Shown: positions 1 to 9,400 of the stretch, piece by piece
Numbering within the stretch: the first letter of the stretch is position 1
How the letters are laid out: each line of letters begins with the position of its first letter
NCBI GenBank assembly: GCA_958451615.1
Contig: CAUDQR010000001.1
Location: 124,001-188,000, forward strand
Direction: 5' to 3'
DNA: 64,000 nt
Source of the DNA: an uncultured Collinsella sp.
GTDB taxonomy: Bacteria; Actinomycetota; Coriobacteriia; Coriobacteriales; Coriobacteriaceae
Notes under the pieces: model-generated
Told to the model about the DNA's origin: nothing
Seen by the model: only the letters and a program-made list of their open reading frames with translations
Database searches by the model: none
Made by a program: the position numbers and the translations under genes

Positions 1-256
1 TCTGACCATCTGGCAGTATTTTGCCGTCGTGCCCGACTTCCGCGCCACCGGCGTGCGCGAGGGTAAGCGCGCCTACGACTGGCCCTGCATCATCCGCTGC
101 ATCAACACCGTTGACGTCATGACCGCCGAGGTGCCCGAGCTCGACTGGGCGCTGCTCAAGCGTATTACCGCTCGCGTCACCGCCGAGGTTCCCGGCATCT
201 GCCGAGTGTGCTACGACCTCACGCCGAAGCCCGTCGGCACGGTCGAGTGGGAGTAA
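1..256 (+). CDS. guaA: GMP synthase (glutamine-hydrolysing), C-terminal end, partial
   Basis: The gene enters from the left edge, reading from base 2, and ends at TAA 254-256, so only about 84 C-terminal residues are present. GuaA converts XMP to GMP using glutamine amide nitrogen and ATP in the cytoplasm. The visible part matches the GuaA dimerisation domain: WQYFAV near the start, the RAYD segment, the DVMTAE motif, and a CRVCYDLTPKP...TVEWE ending that parallels the family's closing RVVYDITSKPP-TIEWE. The catalytic domains lie outside the window. It is followed by a palindromic repeat and a terminator hairpin. Confidence 0.93.
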   Translation, partial: LTIWQYFAVVPDFRATGVREGKRAYDWPCIIRCINTVDVMTAEVPELDWALLKRITARVTAEVPGICRVCYDLTPKPVGTVEWE

Positions 257-290
257 GCTAACTCAGCTGGTAGGCGACGAGAACTAGCAG

Positions 291-321
291 ATGTGACAAA
301 GGGACAGTCCCTTTGTCACAT
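291..321. repeat. Palindromic repeat family A, copy 1
   Basis: A 31-bp near-perfect palindrome with half-site ATGTGACAAAGGGAC and the mirror half after a one-base centre. Nine copies with few changes occur in the window (near 291, 6260, 9724, 11584, 11980, 38123, 39340, 41903 and 43128). This copy lies 35 bp beyond the guaA stop and directly before a terminator hairpin. It has no T-tract and no gene, so it is a small dispersed element rather than a classical terminator. Confidence 0.9.
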
Positions 322-337
322 CCTCGATATTATGTGC

Positions 338-372
338 GGGATGGTACGCCACGCGGCGTGCCATCCCGTTCG
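338..372 (+). terminator. Rho-independent terminator after guaA
   Basis: A 13-bp stem (338-350 with 355-367, one G-T pair) closes on a four-base loop and is followed by the T-rich GTTCGTTATTTT. It lies between convergent guaA and the histidine kinase gene and could serve both strands. A related hairpin, also next to a family A palindrome, follows the gene ending at 6248. Confidence 0.8.
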
Positions 373-1521
373 TTATTTTAATGAGCCGAGTGCGCGAGTG
401 GGAAGAGTCACGAGCATGGTCGTTCCGCGCTCCGAGCTCTTTTCGACCTCGATGGAGCCGCCGTGAAGTGCGGCGATCTCCCAGACCAGCGCAAGCCCCA
501 GCCCCACGCCGCCGTATGCCCTGCTGCGCGATTTGTCGACGCGATAGAAGGGCTGAAAGATGCTCGTCTGGTATTGCTCGGGAATGCCCGGCCCCTGGTC
601 GCGCACGCGTAGCAGCACGCGGTCGCCTTCGGCGCAGGCGTTGATTTGCACGGTCGAGTTGGGCGCGCTATAGCGTATGGCGTTTTCGGTCAAGTTGAAC
701 AGCAACCGATAGATCAGCGTGTCGCTGCCGATCGTTTGCGCGTCGCCCTCACTTGTAAGCGTGATGTCTTTTTGCTCGGCAAGGGGTGCCAGGTCCGTGA
801 GCACTTCTTCGATCATCGGCGCTAGGTCAATCACATCGTTGCAAGGGACACTGCGCAGCTCGCTCATCTCGAGCAGGGTCTTTGTCATGTGCGTCATTCG
901 CTCGGTCTGCTCCTGCAGCAGCCCGAGCAGGCTCGCTGTATCGGCGTCGACGTCGGGGTGCTCGGCGCAAAACAGCTCGACCTGGGCCTGCATGAGCGCA
1001 AGTGGCGTGCGCAGCTCGTGCGCCGCATTGCCCGTAAACTGTCTTTGTGCGGAAAATCCCTCGTCAAGGCGGGCAATCATGTCGTTAAACGACGCGCTGC
1101 AGCGCCTGAGTTCAGAGGGCACGTCCTCGCTGATTTTTGTGTCGGCGAGGTTGTCGGGCCGCACGCTCTCGACTTGCGTCGCAAAGAAGCGCAACGGCCG
1201 CAGCGCATGTCCGCTTACAAAGTAGGCCAGCACGCCGCCGAGCAGCGTCACCGCCGCAGTTATATACCAGCTCGTCGCGCCAAACGATTCTTGGGCGTCG
1301 TTCACGACGATGGTCAGCGCGTCGTCGAGCTCTTTGTTTGTCGGGTCAAATGAGCTGGGCGAGGCCGCCTCCACCTTGCTGTGCGCCGACGCTTCTGCAC
1401 CAATCGAGTCCATGTAGCGCATGCCGGAGTAGCCAACCAGGCAATTCATAAGTACGCAGGTCGAACATATCAGCAGTGCCGTCATCAACGTGATGCGCCA
1501 CTGCAGCGACAACCGCTTCAT
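373..1521 (-). CDS. HAMP-domain sensor histidine kinase
   Basis: A 382-aa membrane sensor kinase. The layout is a transmembrane helix at about residues 9-29, a short outside loop to about 84, a second helix at about 85-105, a HAMP linker, a HisKA domain with phospho-acceptor H168 in AAHELRTPL, and an HATPase domain with N box (NLTENAIRYS), DQGPGIP and GVGLGLALV. It should phosphorylate the response regulator just upstream, since its ATG overlaps that gene's stop by 4 bp. The pair is divergent from the CXXC/4Fe-4S/redoxin genes, which makes them plausible targets. The small external domain gives no clue to the signal. Confidence 0.92.
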   Translation of the reverse strand: MKRLSLQWRITLMTALLICSTCVLMNCLVGYSGMRYMDSIGAEASAHSKVEAASPSSFDPTNKELDDALTIVVNDAQESFGATSWYITAAVTLLGGVLAYFVSGHALRPLRFFATQVESVRPDNLADTKISEDVPSELRRCSASFNDMIARLDEGFSAQRQFTGNAAHELRTPLALMQAQVELFCAEHPDVDADTASLLGLLQEQTERMTHMTKTLLEMSELRSVPCNDVIDLAPMIEEVLTDLAPLAEQKDITLTSEGDAQTIGSDTLIYRLLFNLTENAIRYSAPNSTVQINACAEGDRVLLRVRDQGPGIPEQYQTSIFQPFYRVDKSRSRAYGGVGLGLALVWEIAALHGGSIEVEKSSERGTTMLVTLPTRALGSLK

Positions 1522-2192
1522 TTGCCATCCTCCATAACGTAGCCTTCGCCGATTCGGTTGCGGATGGGGTCGTGCCCCAACGCGCCGCGCAGCTTTTTGC
1601 GCAGCGACGAGATGTGCACGCGGGTCGCGTTGCTAAAGCTGTTGACGCTGCTGTCCCATACGTGGTCGATGAGCTCCTCCTGGCTCACCGGCCGCCCCTG
1701 GTTAAGCATCAGGTATTCCAAGATGCCGGTCTCCTTGCGCGTGAGGGACAGGATCTCGTCGCCCACTGTGGCGAGGCGCGCCTTGGTGTCAAAGCTCAGC
1801 GATCCACAGGTTAGAACAACGTCGCTTTGTGTAAAGCGTCTGAGGGTAAGGCTGCGAATCCTTGCCGCAAGCTCGTCAAGATGAAACGGCTTGGTGAGGT
1901 AGTCGTTGGCGCCCGCATCGAGCCCCGCTACCTTGTCGGAGACCTCGCCACGTGCCGAGAGCACAAGCACCTTGGTCTCACAATCAGCTGTCCTGAGTTG
2001 CCTGAGCACGGTCATGCCGTCGACATGGGGGAGATTGAGGTCGAGCACGACAAGATCAAAGGTCTCGACATCGAGCAGATCGAGGGCCTGCTGCCCGTCG
2101 TAGCAGCAGTCGACGCTATAGGCCAAGTTGCGCAGGCTGCGTGCGATCGCATCGCACAGCGCCCGCTCGTCCTCGATGACCAAGATGCGCAT
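1518..2192 (-). CDS. OmpR/PhoB-family response regulator
   Basis: A 224-aa two-domain regulator. The receiver domain carries acidic residues E7/D8, phospho-acceptor D51 in VVLDLNLP, and K101 in LTKPF. The C-terminal winged helix (about 125-222) has the family pattern LTRKETGILEYL followed by VHISSLRKKL. It is the first gene of a two-gene unit with the kinase and overlaps it by 4 bp. It faces the 48-aa CXXC gene across about 90 bp, so one regulatory region could serve both directions. I see no clear direct-repeat operator there, so the target assignment is inference. Confidence 0.93.
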   Translation of the reverse strand: MRILVIEDERALCDAIARSLRNLAYSVDCCYDGQQALDLLDVETFDLVVLDLNLPHVDGMTVLRQLRTADCETKVLVLSARGEVSDKVAGLDAGANDYLTKPFHLDELAARIRSLTLRRFTQSDVVLTCGSLSFDTKARLATVGDEILSLTRKETGILEYLMLNQGRPVSQEELIDHVWDSSVNSFSNATRVHISSLRKKLRGALGHDPIRNRIGEGYVMEDGK

Positions 2193-2281
2193 AACGTTCT
2201 CCTTGCATAATCATTCACGCTTAACACGGATTTTATAGTCGGTATGGTCCAATGGGTCGCGAAACGAAAGGAGTGGTCAGA

Positions 2282-2428
2282 TTGTTCAAAGCGATTAAGC
2301 CTGTGGCGCAGGTGGCTTTGCTGATCGTTGGGGTAGCCATGGTTGGCTTTGGAATTATGCGCGGCGAGGCAGATGCCGTGCTGGCCAAGGCAATCAGGCT
2401 GTGCTTGGAGTGTATCGGAATTGGATAA
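2282..2428 (+). CDS. CD1871A-family CXXC membrane microprotein
   Basis: A 48-aa protein starting at TTG, chosen because AAAGGAG lies eight bases upstream. One hydrophobic helix (about residues 8-25) is followed by GIMRGEAD and a C-terminal CLECIGIG, giving a C41-x-x-C44 pair near the end. This matches, from memory, the small 'CD1871A family CXXC motif-containing protein' found beside 4Fe-4S membrane proteins and TlpA-like redoxins. The stop overlaps the start of the next gene, so the two are probably translationally coupled. Role: likely a membrane thiol component of an electron-transfer unit; the exact reaction is unknown. Confidence 0.8.
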   Translation: MFKAIKPVAQVALLIVGVAMVGFGIMRGEADAVLAKAIRLCLECIGIG

Positions 2429-3332
2429 AAGAAAAAACACTGCATCGCATCTTTTAGCGCGATTTCGTGGATTGATTCAGGCGGCGGCGACGCTTGCGAC
2501 CAATATTCACCTGCCTAACTTTGCCAAGGGCGGCATCTACCAGGGAGCGGGCAAAGCCGTCTGCGTGCCGGGCCTCAACTGCTACTCGTGTCCAGCGGCC
2601 TCGGGTGCGTGCCCCATCGGGTCGTTTCAGTCGGTGGTGGGCTCGTCTAAGTTTAGCTTCTCGTATTACGTCACCGGAACGCTCATTCTGATCGGCGTGC
2701 TGCTGGGACGTTTTGTATGCGGCTTTTTGTGCCCGTTTGGATGGCTACAAGAGCTTTTGCATAAGATTCCCAGCAAAAAGCTCTCCACGAAAAAGCTCAA
2801 GCCGCTCACGTACATCAAGTATGCCGTGCTGCTGTTTGCCGTGGTGCTGCTGCCCGTCTTGGTGGTTAACGATGTGGGTATGGGCGACCCGTTCTTTTGC
2901 AAGTACATCTGCCCGCAAGGTGTGCTCGAGGGCGCGATTCCGCTGTCCATCATGAACGTGGGAATCCGCTCCGCGCTGGGAAAGCTCTTTTCCTGGAAGC
3001 TCGCGATCCTCATTGTGGTTGCGGTGCTGAGCGTGCTGTTCTATCGCCCCTTCTGCAAATGGATTTGCCCCCTCGGCGCATTTTATGCGCTCATGAACAA
3101 GGTGTCTTTGCTGGGGATCCAGGTTGACCAGTGCAAATGCGTCTCGTGCGGCAAGTGCGCCAAGGTGTGTCAAATGGACGTGGACGTTACGCGTACGCCC
3201 GACCATGCCGAGTGCATTCGTTGCGGCAAATGCGTGGGCGCGTGCCCCGTCGATGCTATTAGCTTTCGCTATGGGCTGGGTGTGACGGGCGACAAACCCG
3301 CGCAGTCCACGCAAGCCTGCGAAAACAAATAG
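2421..3332 (+). CDS. NapH/CcoG-like 4Fe-4S polyferredoxin membrane protein
   Basis: About 303 aa from TTG 2421; the reading frame is open further upstream, but that would overlap the CXXC microprotein heavily, and TTGGAG sits ten bases before this TTG. Several hydrophobic helices carry CxxxCP loops (near residues 100-104, 160-164 and 222-226). The C-terminus holds two ferredoxin clusters, the first with cysteines near 240-250 and the second near 265-275 (CIRCGKCVGACP). Such proteins move electrons across or along the membrane. With the preceding CXXC protein and following redoxin lipoprotein it probably feeds reducing power to extracytoplasmic thiols. That pathway is inference from context. 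Confidence 0.85.
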   Translation: MDKRKNTASHLLARFRGLIQAAATLATNIHLPNFAKGGIYQGAGKAVCVPGLNCYSCPAASGACPIGSFQSVVGSSKFSFSYYVTGTLILIGVLLGRFVCGFLCPFGWLQELLHKIPSKKLSTKKLKPLTYIKYAVLLFAVVLLPVLVVNDVGMGDPFFCKYICPQGVLEGAIPLSIMNVGIRSALGKLFSWKLAILIVVAVLSVLFYRPFCKWICPLGAFYALMNKVSLLGIQVDQCKCVSCGKCAKVCQMDVDVTRTPDHAECIRCGKCVGACPVDAISFRYGLGVTGDKPAQSTQACENK

Positions 3333-3367
3333 GTACCTATATAAGTTTCGATATAAACGGAGGAACC

Positions 3368-4330
3368 ATGAAACTGTCAAAAATTGCAGCTCTGTTGATG
3401 CTGCCCGTGCTGGCGCTGACTCTCGCGGCGTGCTCTGCCCCCAAGGGCGACGCGAAGGGTGCTACGAGCGGCGATGCGCAGATTGCCGAGCTCATAGCGC
3501 AAAAGCCGTCGAGTGCCGAGGAGGCGGCCGAGCTGTACCAGCAGCTGCTGCAAAAGGAAAACGAGATCTTTGCGAGCGATAACGCCCTATGGGAAAAGGT
3601 GTTCCTTGCGGCCAACAAAGACACTCCCATGATTGAGGACGGCAAGAACTACGGTGACTTCTTGCTCGATACCATCGAGGGCGCCAAGGATCAGTTTGCG
3701 GCTGACGAGCTTAAGACGCTTAAGGCCGGCGCGCAGCAGGTCAAGGAGATCGAGGACAAGCTCATGGCGCTGGAGAAGGAGTTCCCCGGATGCGGCAGCA
3801 CGCCCGGCGAGGGGGAGAGCGTCGATGCCTCGACCGCAGGCATGACTAACGGCGAGAGCGGGGAGACGAAGTTCCCCAGCTTTAAGGGCAAGGACTTGGA
3901 CGGCAACGATGTAAACAGCGACGAGCTGTTCTCCAAGAACAAGGTCACCGTCATGAACTTCTGGTTTACCACCTGCAAGCCGTGCGTGGGAGAGCTGGGC
4001 GATCTGGAGAAGCTCAACAAGGAGCTTGCCGAGAAGGGCGGCCAGGTCGTGGGCGTTAATTCCTTTACGCTCGATGGCAACAAAGACGAGGTGGCCGATG
4101 CCAAGGACGTGCTTTCCAAGAAGGGCGTGACGTATAAGAACATCTGGTTTAAGTCGGACAGCGAGGCCGGAAAGTTCACCTCCAACCTGTACTCGTTCCC
4201 GACCACCTACGTGATCGACCAGAACGGTAACATTGTGGGAGAGCCGATCATGGGCGGCATCAACTCCGCTGAGCAGCGCGAGGCGCTCAACAAACTGATC
4301 GATCAGGCACTCGCGAAGAGCGAACAGTAA
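3368..4330 (+). CDS. TlpA-like redoxin lipoprotein
   Basis: 320 aa with a lipoprotein signal (hydrophobic stretch, then LAAC with lipid-modified C22). Residues about 35-145 form an alpha-helical region. A thioredoxin-fold domain follows (about 168-318), with active site C203-K-P-C206 in NFWFTTCKPC and a cis-proline region SFPTTYVID. It should act as a membrane-tethered disulfide reductase outside the cell membrane. It starts 35 bp after the 4Fe-4S protein with GGAGG before ATG and is closed by a strong terminator, so these are probably one operon. Two extra cysteines, including C152, lie outside the CPC motif. Confidence 0.9.
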   Translation: MKLSKIAALLMLPVLALTLAACSAPKGDAKGATSGDAQIAELIAQKPSSAEEAAELYQQLLQKENEIFASDNALWEKVFLAANKDTPMIEDGKNYGDFLLDTIEGAKDQFAADELKTLKAGAQQVKEIEDKLMALEKEFPGCGSTPGEGESVDASTAGMTNGESGETKFPSFKGKDLDGNDVNSDELFSKNKVTVMNFWFTTCKPCVGELGDLEKLNKELAEKGGQVVGVNSFTLDGNKDEVADAKDVLSKKGVTYKNIWFKSDSEAGKFTSNLYSFPTTYVIDQNGNIVGEPIMGGINSAEQREALNKLIDQALAKSEQ

Positions 4331-4355
4331 GTCCGTGGGACAGACAACTGAAGGG

Positions 4356-4383
4356 GAGTCGCTGGAAACAGCGACTCTTTTTT
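4356..4383 (+). terminator. Rho-independent terminator after the redoxin operon
   Basis: A perfect 9-bp stem (GAGTCGCTG, 4356-4364, with 4369-4377), a GAAA loop and six T residues. It separates the redox operon from the rhodanese remnant and flavoprotein. Confidence 0.93.
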
Positions 4384-4401
4384 CTGCTTCGGGGTAGCAT
4401 C

Positions 4402-4554
4402 ATGGGTATACGTCGAAAGGGCACGCAGCTTTTCGTGCATTGCCCGAGCGGTGCGCGAAGCAACCAAGCTGTGAGTTTTCTTAAGCGTTCTGGGTATGGC
4501 AGTGTCAAGAATATCGGCGGCATAAGCGGCTACACGGGAAAGGTGGTGCGTTAG
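4402..4554 (+). pseudogene. Truncated rhodanese-domain remnant
   Basis: An ATG-to-TAG frame of 50 codons encodes only the C-terminal half of a rhodanese domain. It has the active-site loop HCPSGARSN with the cysteine, then a helix, then a NIGGISGY segment matching the family's NLGGIxGW. The N-terminal half, normally with a DVRxPxEYxxGHIPGA pattern, is absent, and a terminator lies just upstream, so a deletion probably removed it. It ends 2 bp before the CoA-disulfide-reductase-like gene. The ribosome site is weak (GGGG). It could still be made as a 50-aa peptide, but a decayed gene is more likely. Confidence 0.7.
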
Positions 4555-4556
4555 CT

Positions 4557-6248
4557 ATGAAGGTGGTTATCGTTGGAGGCGTCGCGGGCGGCGCATCGGC
4601 GGCGGCACGTTTGCGCAGACTCGACGAGCAGGCCCAAATTGTCATCTTTGAGCGCACGGGTTTTGTATCGTATGCCAATTGTGGGCTTCCGTACTACATT
4701 GGCGGCGTGATAGAAGAAGAGAGCGCATTGACGCTGCAGTCTCCCAAGGGCTTTTGGGATCGCTTTCGCATTGCGGTCAAGACGAGTCACGAGGTGTTTG
4801 CCATCCATCCCGATTCGCATACGGTCGAGGTTCGCAATATGCTGACGGGCGAGGAATTTGTCGAGACGTATGACAAGCTCATCCTGTCGCCGGGTGCAAA
4901 GCCGATTCGCCCTGCGTTGCCGGGCATCGACTCGGATAAAATCTTTAGCCTACGCACCGTTGAGGACACGCTGCGTATTCACAGCTATGTTCGAGAGCGG
5001 CGACCGAGCAGTGCCGTCGTGATCGGCGGCGGCTTCATTGGCGTCGAGACGGCGGAGAATCTGTGTGAGCTGGGGCTCCAGGTGACCCTTCTGCAGCGTC
5101 CCGTCCAGCTTATGAACAACCTGGATTACGACATGGCGACCCTTTTGCATACCGAGGTGCGTGAGCACGGTATCGATCTGCGCCTCAAGGCCGATGTGAC
5201 AGGTTTTGAGGAAGTTGATGGCCGCGTTGTCACCCATGTTGCGGGCGATGACCCTATCGGAGCCGATATGGTGCTGCTTGCCATTGGCGTGGCACCTGAG
5301 AGCCATCTGGCGCAAGAGGCGGGGCTCGAACTGGGCATCAAGGGGGCTATTGTGGTCAACGACCGCATGGAGACCTCTGCTGCCGACGTGTATGCCGTGG
5401 GCGATGCCGTGCAGGTCACGCATCAGGTGACCGGCGAGGACGCGGTCATTTCGCTCGCCGGCCCCGCCAACAAGCAGGGGCGTGTCGTCGCCGATGTCAT
5501 AGCCGGCATGGACAGCTGCTACCGCGGATCGTTGGGCTCATCGGTTATCAAGGTATTCGACTTGACGGCGGCAAGCACGGGACTATCCGAAAAGGCAGCA
5601 CACGCGGCGGGAATTGACTGCGACAGCGTGGTCCTGTCGCCCGGTTCGCATGCGGGTTATTATCCGGGTGCAACGCCCATGACCATGAAGGTTGTCTTCG
5701 AGAAGCAGGGATTGCGCCTGCTGGGTGCGCAAATCGTGGGCATCGATGGTGTGGACAAGCGTATCGACGTTCTGGCGACTGCCATCCAGGCAGGCATGTG
5801 CGGCGATAGGCTTAAGGATTTGGACCTAGCATACGCGCCGCCGTATTCATCGGCGAAGGATCCCGTCAATATGGCGGGCTTTATGATCGAGAACCTCAAT
5901 CGCGGCATACTGGCGCAGTGGCATTGGGAGGATGAGCCCAACTTGCCACGCGATGGCAGCGTGCAGCTGCTCGATGTTCGTACGGAAGGGGAGTACGAGC
6001 GCGGGCATATCGATGGTTTCGTAAACATTCCCGTCGATGATCTGCGCAATCGCCTGGGCGAGCTCGACCGGGCCAAGCCGGTCTACGTGATTTGCCAGAG
6101 CGGCATTCGCAGCTACATTGCTTGCCGCATTTTGGCGCAGTATGGCTTTGAGTGTTTTAACTTCTCGGGCGGCTATCGCTTCTTTGCAGCCGTGACTGTG
6201 GCTCGCCGCGGCAGCGCTAACGTTATGCCGTGCGGGCTCGAAAAGTAG
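4557..6248 (+). CDS. CoA-disulfide reductase-like flavoprotein with C-terminal rhodanese domain
   Basis: 563 aa. An N-terminal FAD Rossmann motif (VIVGGVAGGASAAARLR) is followed by redox C42 in SYANCGLPYYIGG, a second nucleotide motif around VIGGGFIGVETAENL, and the FAD-closing AVGDAV. The last roughly 100 residues are a rhodanese domain with DVRTEGEYERGHIDG and active-site C513 in CQSGIRS. Known relatives (CoADR-Rhd, NADH-dependent persulfide reductase) reduce CoA disulfides, persulfides or polysulfides with NAD(P)H. This fits the thiol-redox theme of the preceding genes. The precise substrate cannot be read from sequence. A GU-rich terminator follows. Confidence 0.9.
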   Translation: MKVVIVGGVAGGASAAARLRRLDEQAQIVIFERTGFVSYANCGLPYYIGGVIEEESALTLQSPKGFWDRFRIAVKTSHEVFAIHPDSHTVEVRNMLTGEEFVETYDKLILSPGAKPIRPALPGIDSDKIFSLRTVEDTLRIHSYVRERRPSSAVVIGGGFIGVETAENLCELGLQVTLLQRPVQLMNNLDYDMATLLHTEVREHGIDLRLKADVTGFEEVDGRVVTHVAGDDPIGADMVLLAIGVAPESHLAQEAGLELGIKGAIVVNDRMETSAADVYAVGDAVQVTHQVTGEDAVISLAGPANKQGRVVADVIAGMDSCYRGSLGSSVIKVFDLTAASTGLSEKAAHAAGIDCDSVVLSPGSHAGYYPGATPMTMKVVFEKQGLRLLGAQIVGIDGVDKRIDVLATAIQAGMCGDRLKDLDLAYAPPYSSAKDPVNMAGFMIENLNRGILAQWHWEDEPNLPRDGSVQLLDVRTEGEYERGHIDGFVNIPVDDLRNRLGELDRAKPVYVICQSGIRSYIACRILAQYGFECFNFSGGYRFFAAVTVARRGSANVMPCGLEK

Positions 6249-6259
6249 CGCGCATTGGA

Positions 6260-6290
6260 ATGTGACAAAGTGACAGCCTCTTTGTCGCAT
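6260..6290. repeat. Palindromic repeat family A, copy 2 (degenerate)
   Basis: A mutated copy of the 31-bp palindrome (ATGTGACAAAGTGACAGCC on the left and an imperfect right half), 11 bp after the flavoprotein stop. Together with the hairpin that follows, it mirrors the arrangement found after guaA. Confidence 0.75.
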
Positions 6291-6306
6291 CGGGGATGTT
6301 ATATGC

Positions 6307-6347
6307 GGGATGGTGCGCCATGCGGCGTGCTGTCCCGTTCGTTTTTT
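6307..6347 (+). terminator. Terminator after the flavoprotein, paralogous to the guaA terminator
   Basis: A stem of 6307-6319 with 6324-6336 includes four G-U pairs that form only in plus-strand RNA, and is followed by GTTCGTTTTTT. The hairpin and flanks resemble 338-372, so palindrome plus terminator may have been copied together. Confidence 0.78.
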
Positions 6348-6469
6348 GGCGCGGTTCGTTACACTTCTCACTGGTATCGGCCAAAAATGAGGATAGAGTA
6401 GGACAAACGCGCCGAACGTGAACGGCGGGGGAGCGGGCGAGCGCGCCCGCGCGAGAGAGGTTGCCGTCC

Positions 6470-9400
6470 ATGCTGGATCTCAGAGTTATTTGCAAAAGGT
6501 ACGTTACGCAGTCGTTTACGCAGGTAGCGCTCGACAGCGTAAGCCTGTCTTTTCGCGATAACGAGTTCGTAGCCATTCTGGGTCCCTCGGGTTCGGGTAA
6601 AACTACGATGCTCAACGTCATCGGTGGACTCGATCATTTCGATTCGGGCGATCTGCTGATCGACGGCATCTCGACCAAGGACTTCAACGACCGCGATTGG
6701 GATGCCTATCGCAATAATCGCATCGGCTTTGTGTTCCAGAGCTATAACCTCATTCCGCATCAGAGCATTTTGGAAAACGTGGAGTTGGCGCTTACGCTCA
6801 CGGGCGTGGGGCATGCCGAGCGCCGCCAACGTGCGCGCAAGGCGCTCGAGGCAGTCGGTCTGGGCGAGCACGTTGACAAGCGCCCGAGCCAGCTTTCGGG
6901 CGGGCAGATGCAGCGCGTGGCCATTGCCCGCGCCCTGATCAATGACCCCGAGATTGTGCTGGCTGACGAGCCGACCGGCGCCTTGGATTCAACGACGTCC
7001 GTCCAGGTCATGGATTTGCTCAAGGACGTTGCGCGCGACCGTCTGGTCATCATGGTCACGCACAATCCCGAGCTGGCGTACAAGTACGCCACGCGCATTG
7101 TCAACCTGGCGGACGGCAAGGTCACCGACGATTCAGATCCCTTTGATGCTGCCGAGGCCGCGCGTCGCGAGGCCAAGCCCACGCGCAAAACCTCGATGAG
7201 CTTTGTGACGGCGCTTGGGCTTTCTGCCCGAAACCTCATGACCAAGAAGGGCCGCACGGCCATGACGGCCTTTGCAGGTTCGATTGGCATTATCGGCATT
7301 GCGGCGATCCTGGCGCTCTCCAACGGCGTAAACGACTACATCAAAAAGGTCGAGGAGGACACGCTCTCGAGCTACCCGCTGACGATTTCCAAACAAGATT
7401 ATGACCTGTCGTCCATGATGGGCGGGCATGGGGCTACGGATGACGATACGTCCAAGAACGAGGGCTCGTTCGACGGCAGCACTGACGGCAAGGCTCAGGG
7501 GACCGATAAGATTCCTGTGGTCACGGCCGTAAAGGATATGTTCGCAAGCGTTAAGTCCAACGACATGACGAGCTTTAAGGCATGGCTCGATGCCGGTGGC
7601 GACGGTATCAATAAAGAGGTCAATGCTATCCAGTACGGCTATGGTGTGACGCCGGTTGTCTATCGTGCGGGCAAGGGCGATGAGAAACCTGTCCGGCTGG
7701 TGCCCAACGCTATGACCGAGGCCATGAGCGGAGGCGCGAGCTCGGCGGCAACGGTGAGCATGGATTCCATGGGGACCTCGGTCTTTAACGAGATGATTGA
7801 CGACCAGAGCCTGCTCGACAGCCAGTACGATGTCGTTGCCGGCCATTGGCCTACGTCTGCCAACGAGGCCGTGATGGTGCTTTCGAGCCGCGGCACGGTG
7901 GGTGACTACACGCTCTATAGCATCGGCGCGCTGGATATCGATGAGCTCAACGACCTGGTTAACAGTGCCATGACGGCCGACGGCAAGGTCGAGACGCCCA
8001 AGGCCGGCACCGACTTTACCTACGACGATGCGCTGTCCACGACGTTTAAGGTGCTGTCGCCGTCCGATGCCTATCGCAAAAACGAAGAGACCGGCATGTG
8101 GACTGACATGTCTGGCGATGCCGACTTTATGGCGGCCAAGGTTGCCGACGGTATTGACGTGCGCATTGTGGGCGTGGTGCGACCCAACGAGGCGGCAAAC
8201 GCGAGCGCATTGTCCCCGGGCATTGCCTATACGCATGCGCTGACTCGCCAGCTTATGGAGCGTGCTGCCGATTCGCAGATTGTGCAGGAGCAGCTTGCCT
8301 ACCCCGAGACGGATGTCTTTACGGGCAAAACCTTCGACGAGCTGCAGGGCGAAGCCAAGCAGGGCGTGGATTTGGGCAGTATGTTCAGCGTAGACGAGGC
8401 GGCACTGAAGAGCGCGTTCTCTCTCGATTCGTCTGCGCTCTCGGGTGCGGCCGGCGGCATGGACCTTTCTAGCCTTGATTTGTCCGGGCTGGATATTGAC
8501 CTTTCGGGTGTTGGGCGAGACATCGACTTCGGTGACATCATGGCCAAGGCGCCGGCCCCGGATTTCTCGGGCATCTTTGACGGTCTGGAGCTCACGCCCG
8601 AGCAAATGCAGCAGGTGGGAACGCTTGCCAATCAGCTGTTTGAGGGCTTTATGCAGTCCGATCAGTTTAAGGCGCTGTCGCCCGAAGATCTTAAGGATGC
8701 GTCAAAGCTTGCTGCCGCATTCTCGGCGTATCTTGAGAATGATGCCGCGGCCCAGCAATACCTGGCTCAGCTCAGGGCACTCGGCGGCGATGCCCTGGCC
8801 GAGCGTCTGCAGCAGGTGATGGGCGACTATGTGCAAAAGCAGCTGGCTCCGTATTTGCAGCAGTCTATGGATCAGGTGATGAAGGCGGTCAGCGAGCAGA
8901 TTGCGACGACGGTATCAACCCAGCTCAAGGCGGGTGCGGCAGGGCTCATGGACCAAATGGCGACGCAGATGTCTTCGAGTTTTGCCAACTTGGCGAGCGC
9001 CATGCGCGTGGATGCGAGCGCCTTTGCGCGTGCCATTCACTTCAACATGGACGCCGAGGACCTGAGTTCGCTCATGATGAGCTATGCCAAGGCGTCAAAG
9101 CTCACCTACGACAACAACCTGACCACGTTGGGCTATGCGGACGAGGCGGATCCCATCTCGGTCAAGATTTTCCCGCGTGACTTTGAGGCCAAGGAGCGCG
9201 TACTCGACCATATCGATGCGTACAACAAGCGGGTCAAAGCCGCCGGCCACGACGAGCAGGCAATCTCGTACACCGACTACATGGGCATCATCATGGGTTC
9301 GGTGACTGATATCGTGAATACCATCAGCTTGGTGCTCATCGCATTCGTGAGTATCAGCTTGGTGGTGAGCTCCATCATGATCGGCATCATCACCTACATC

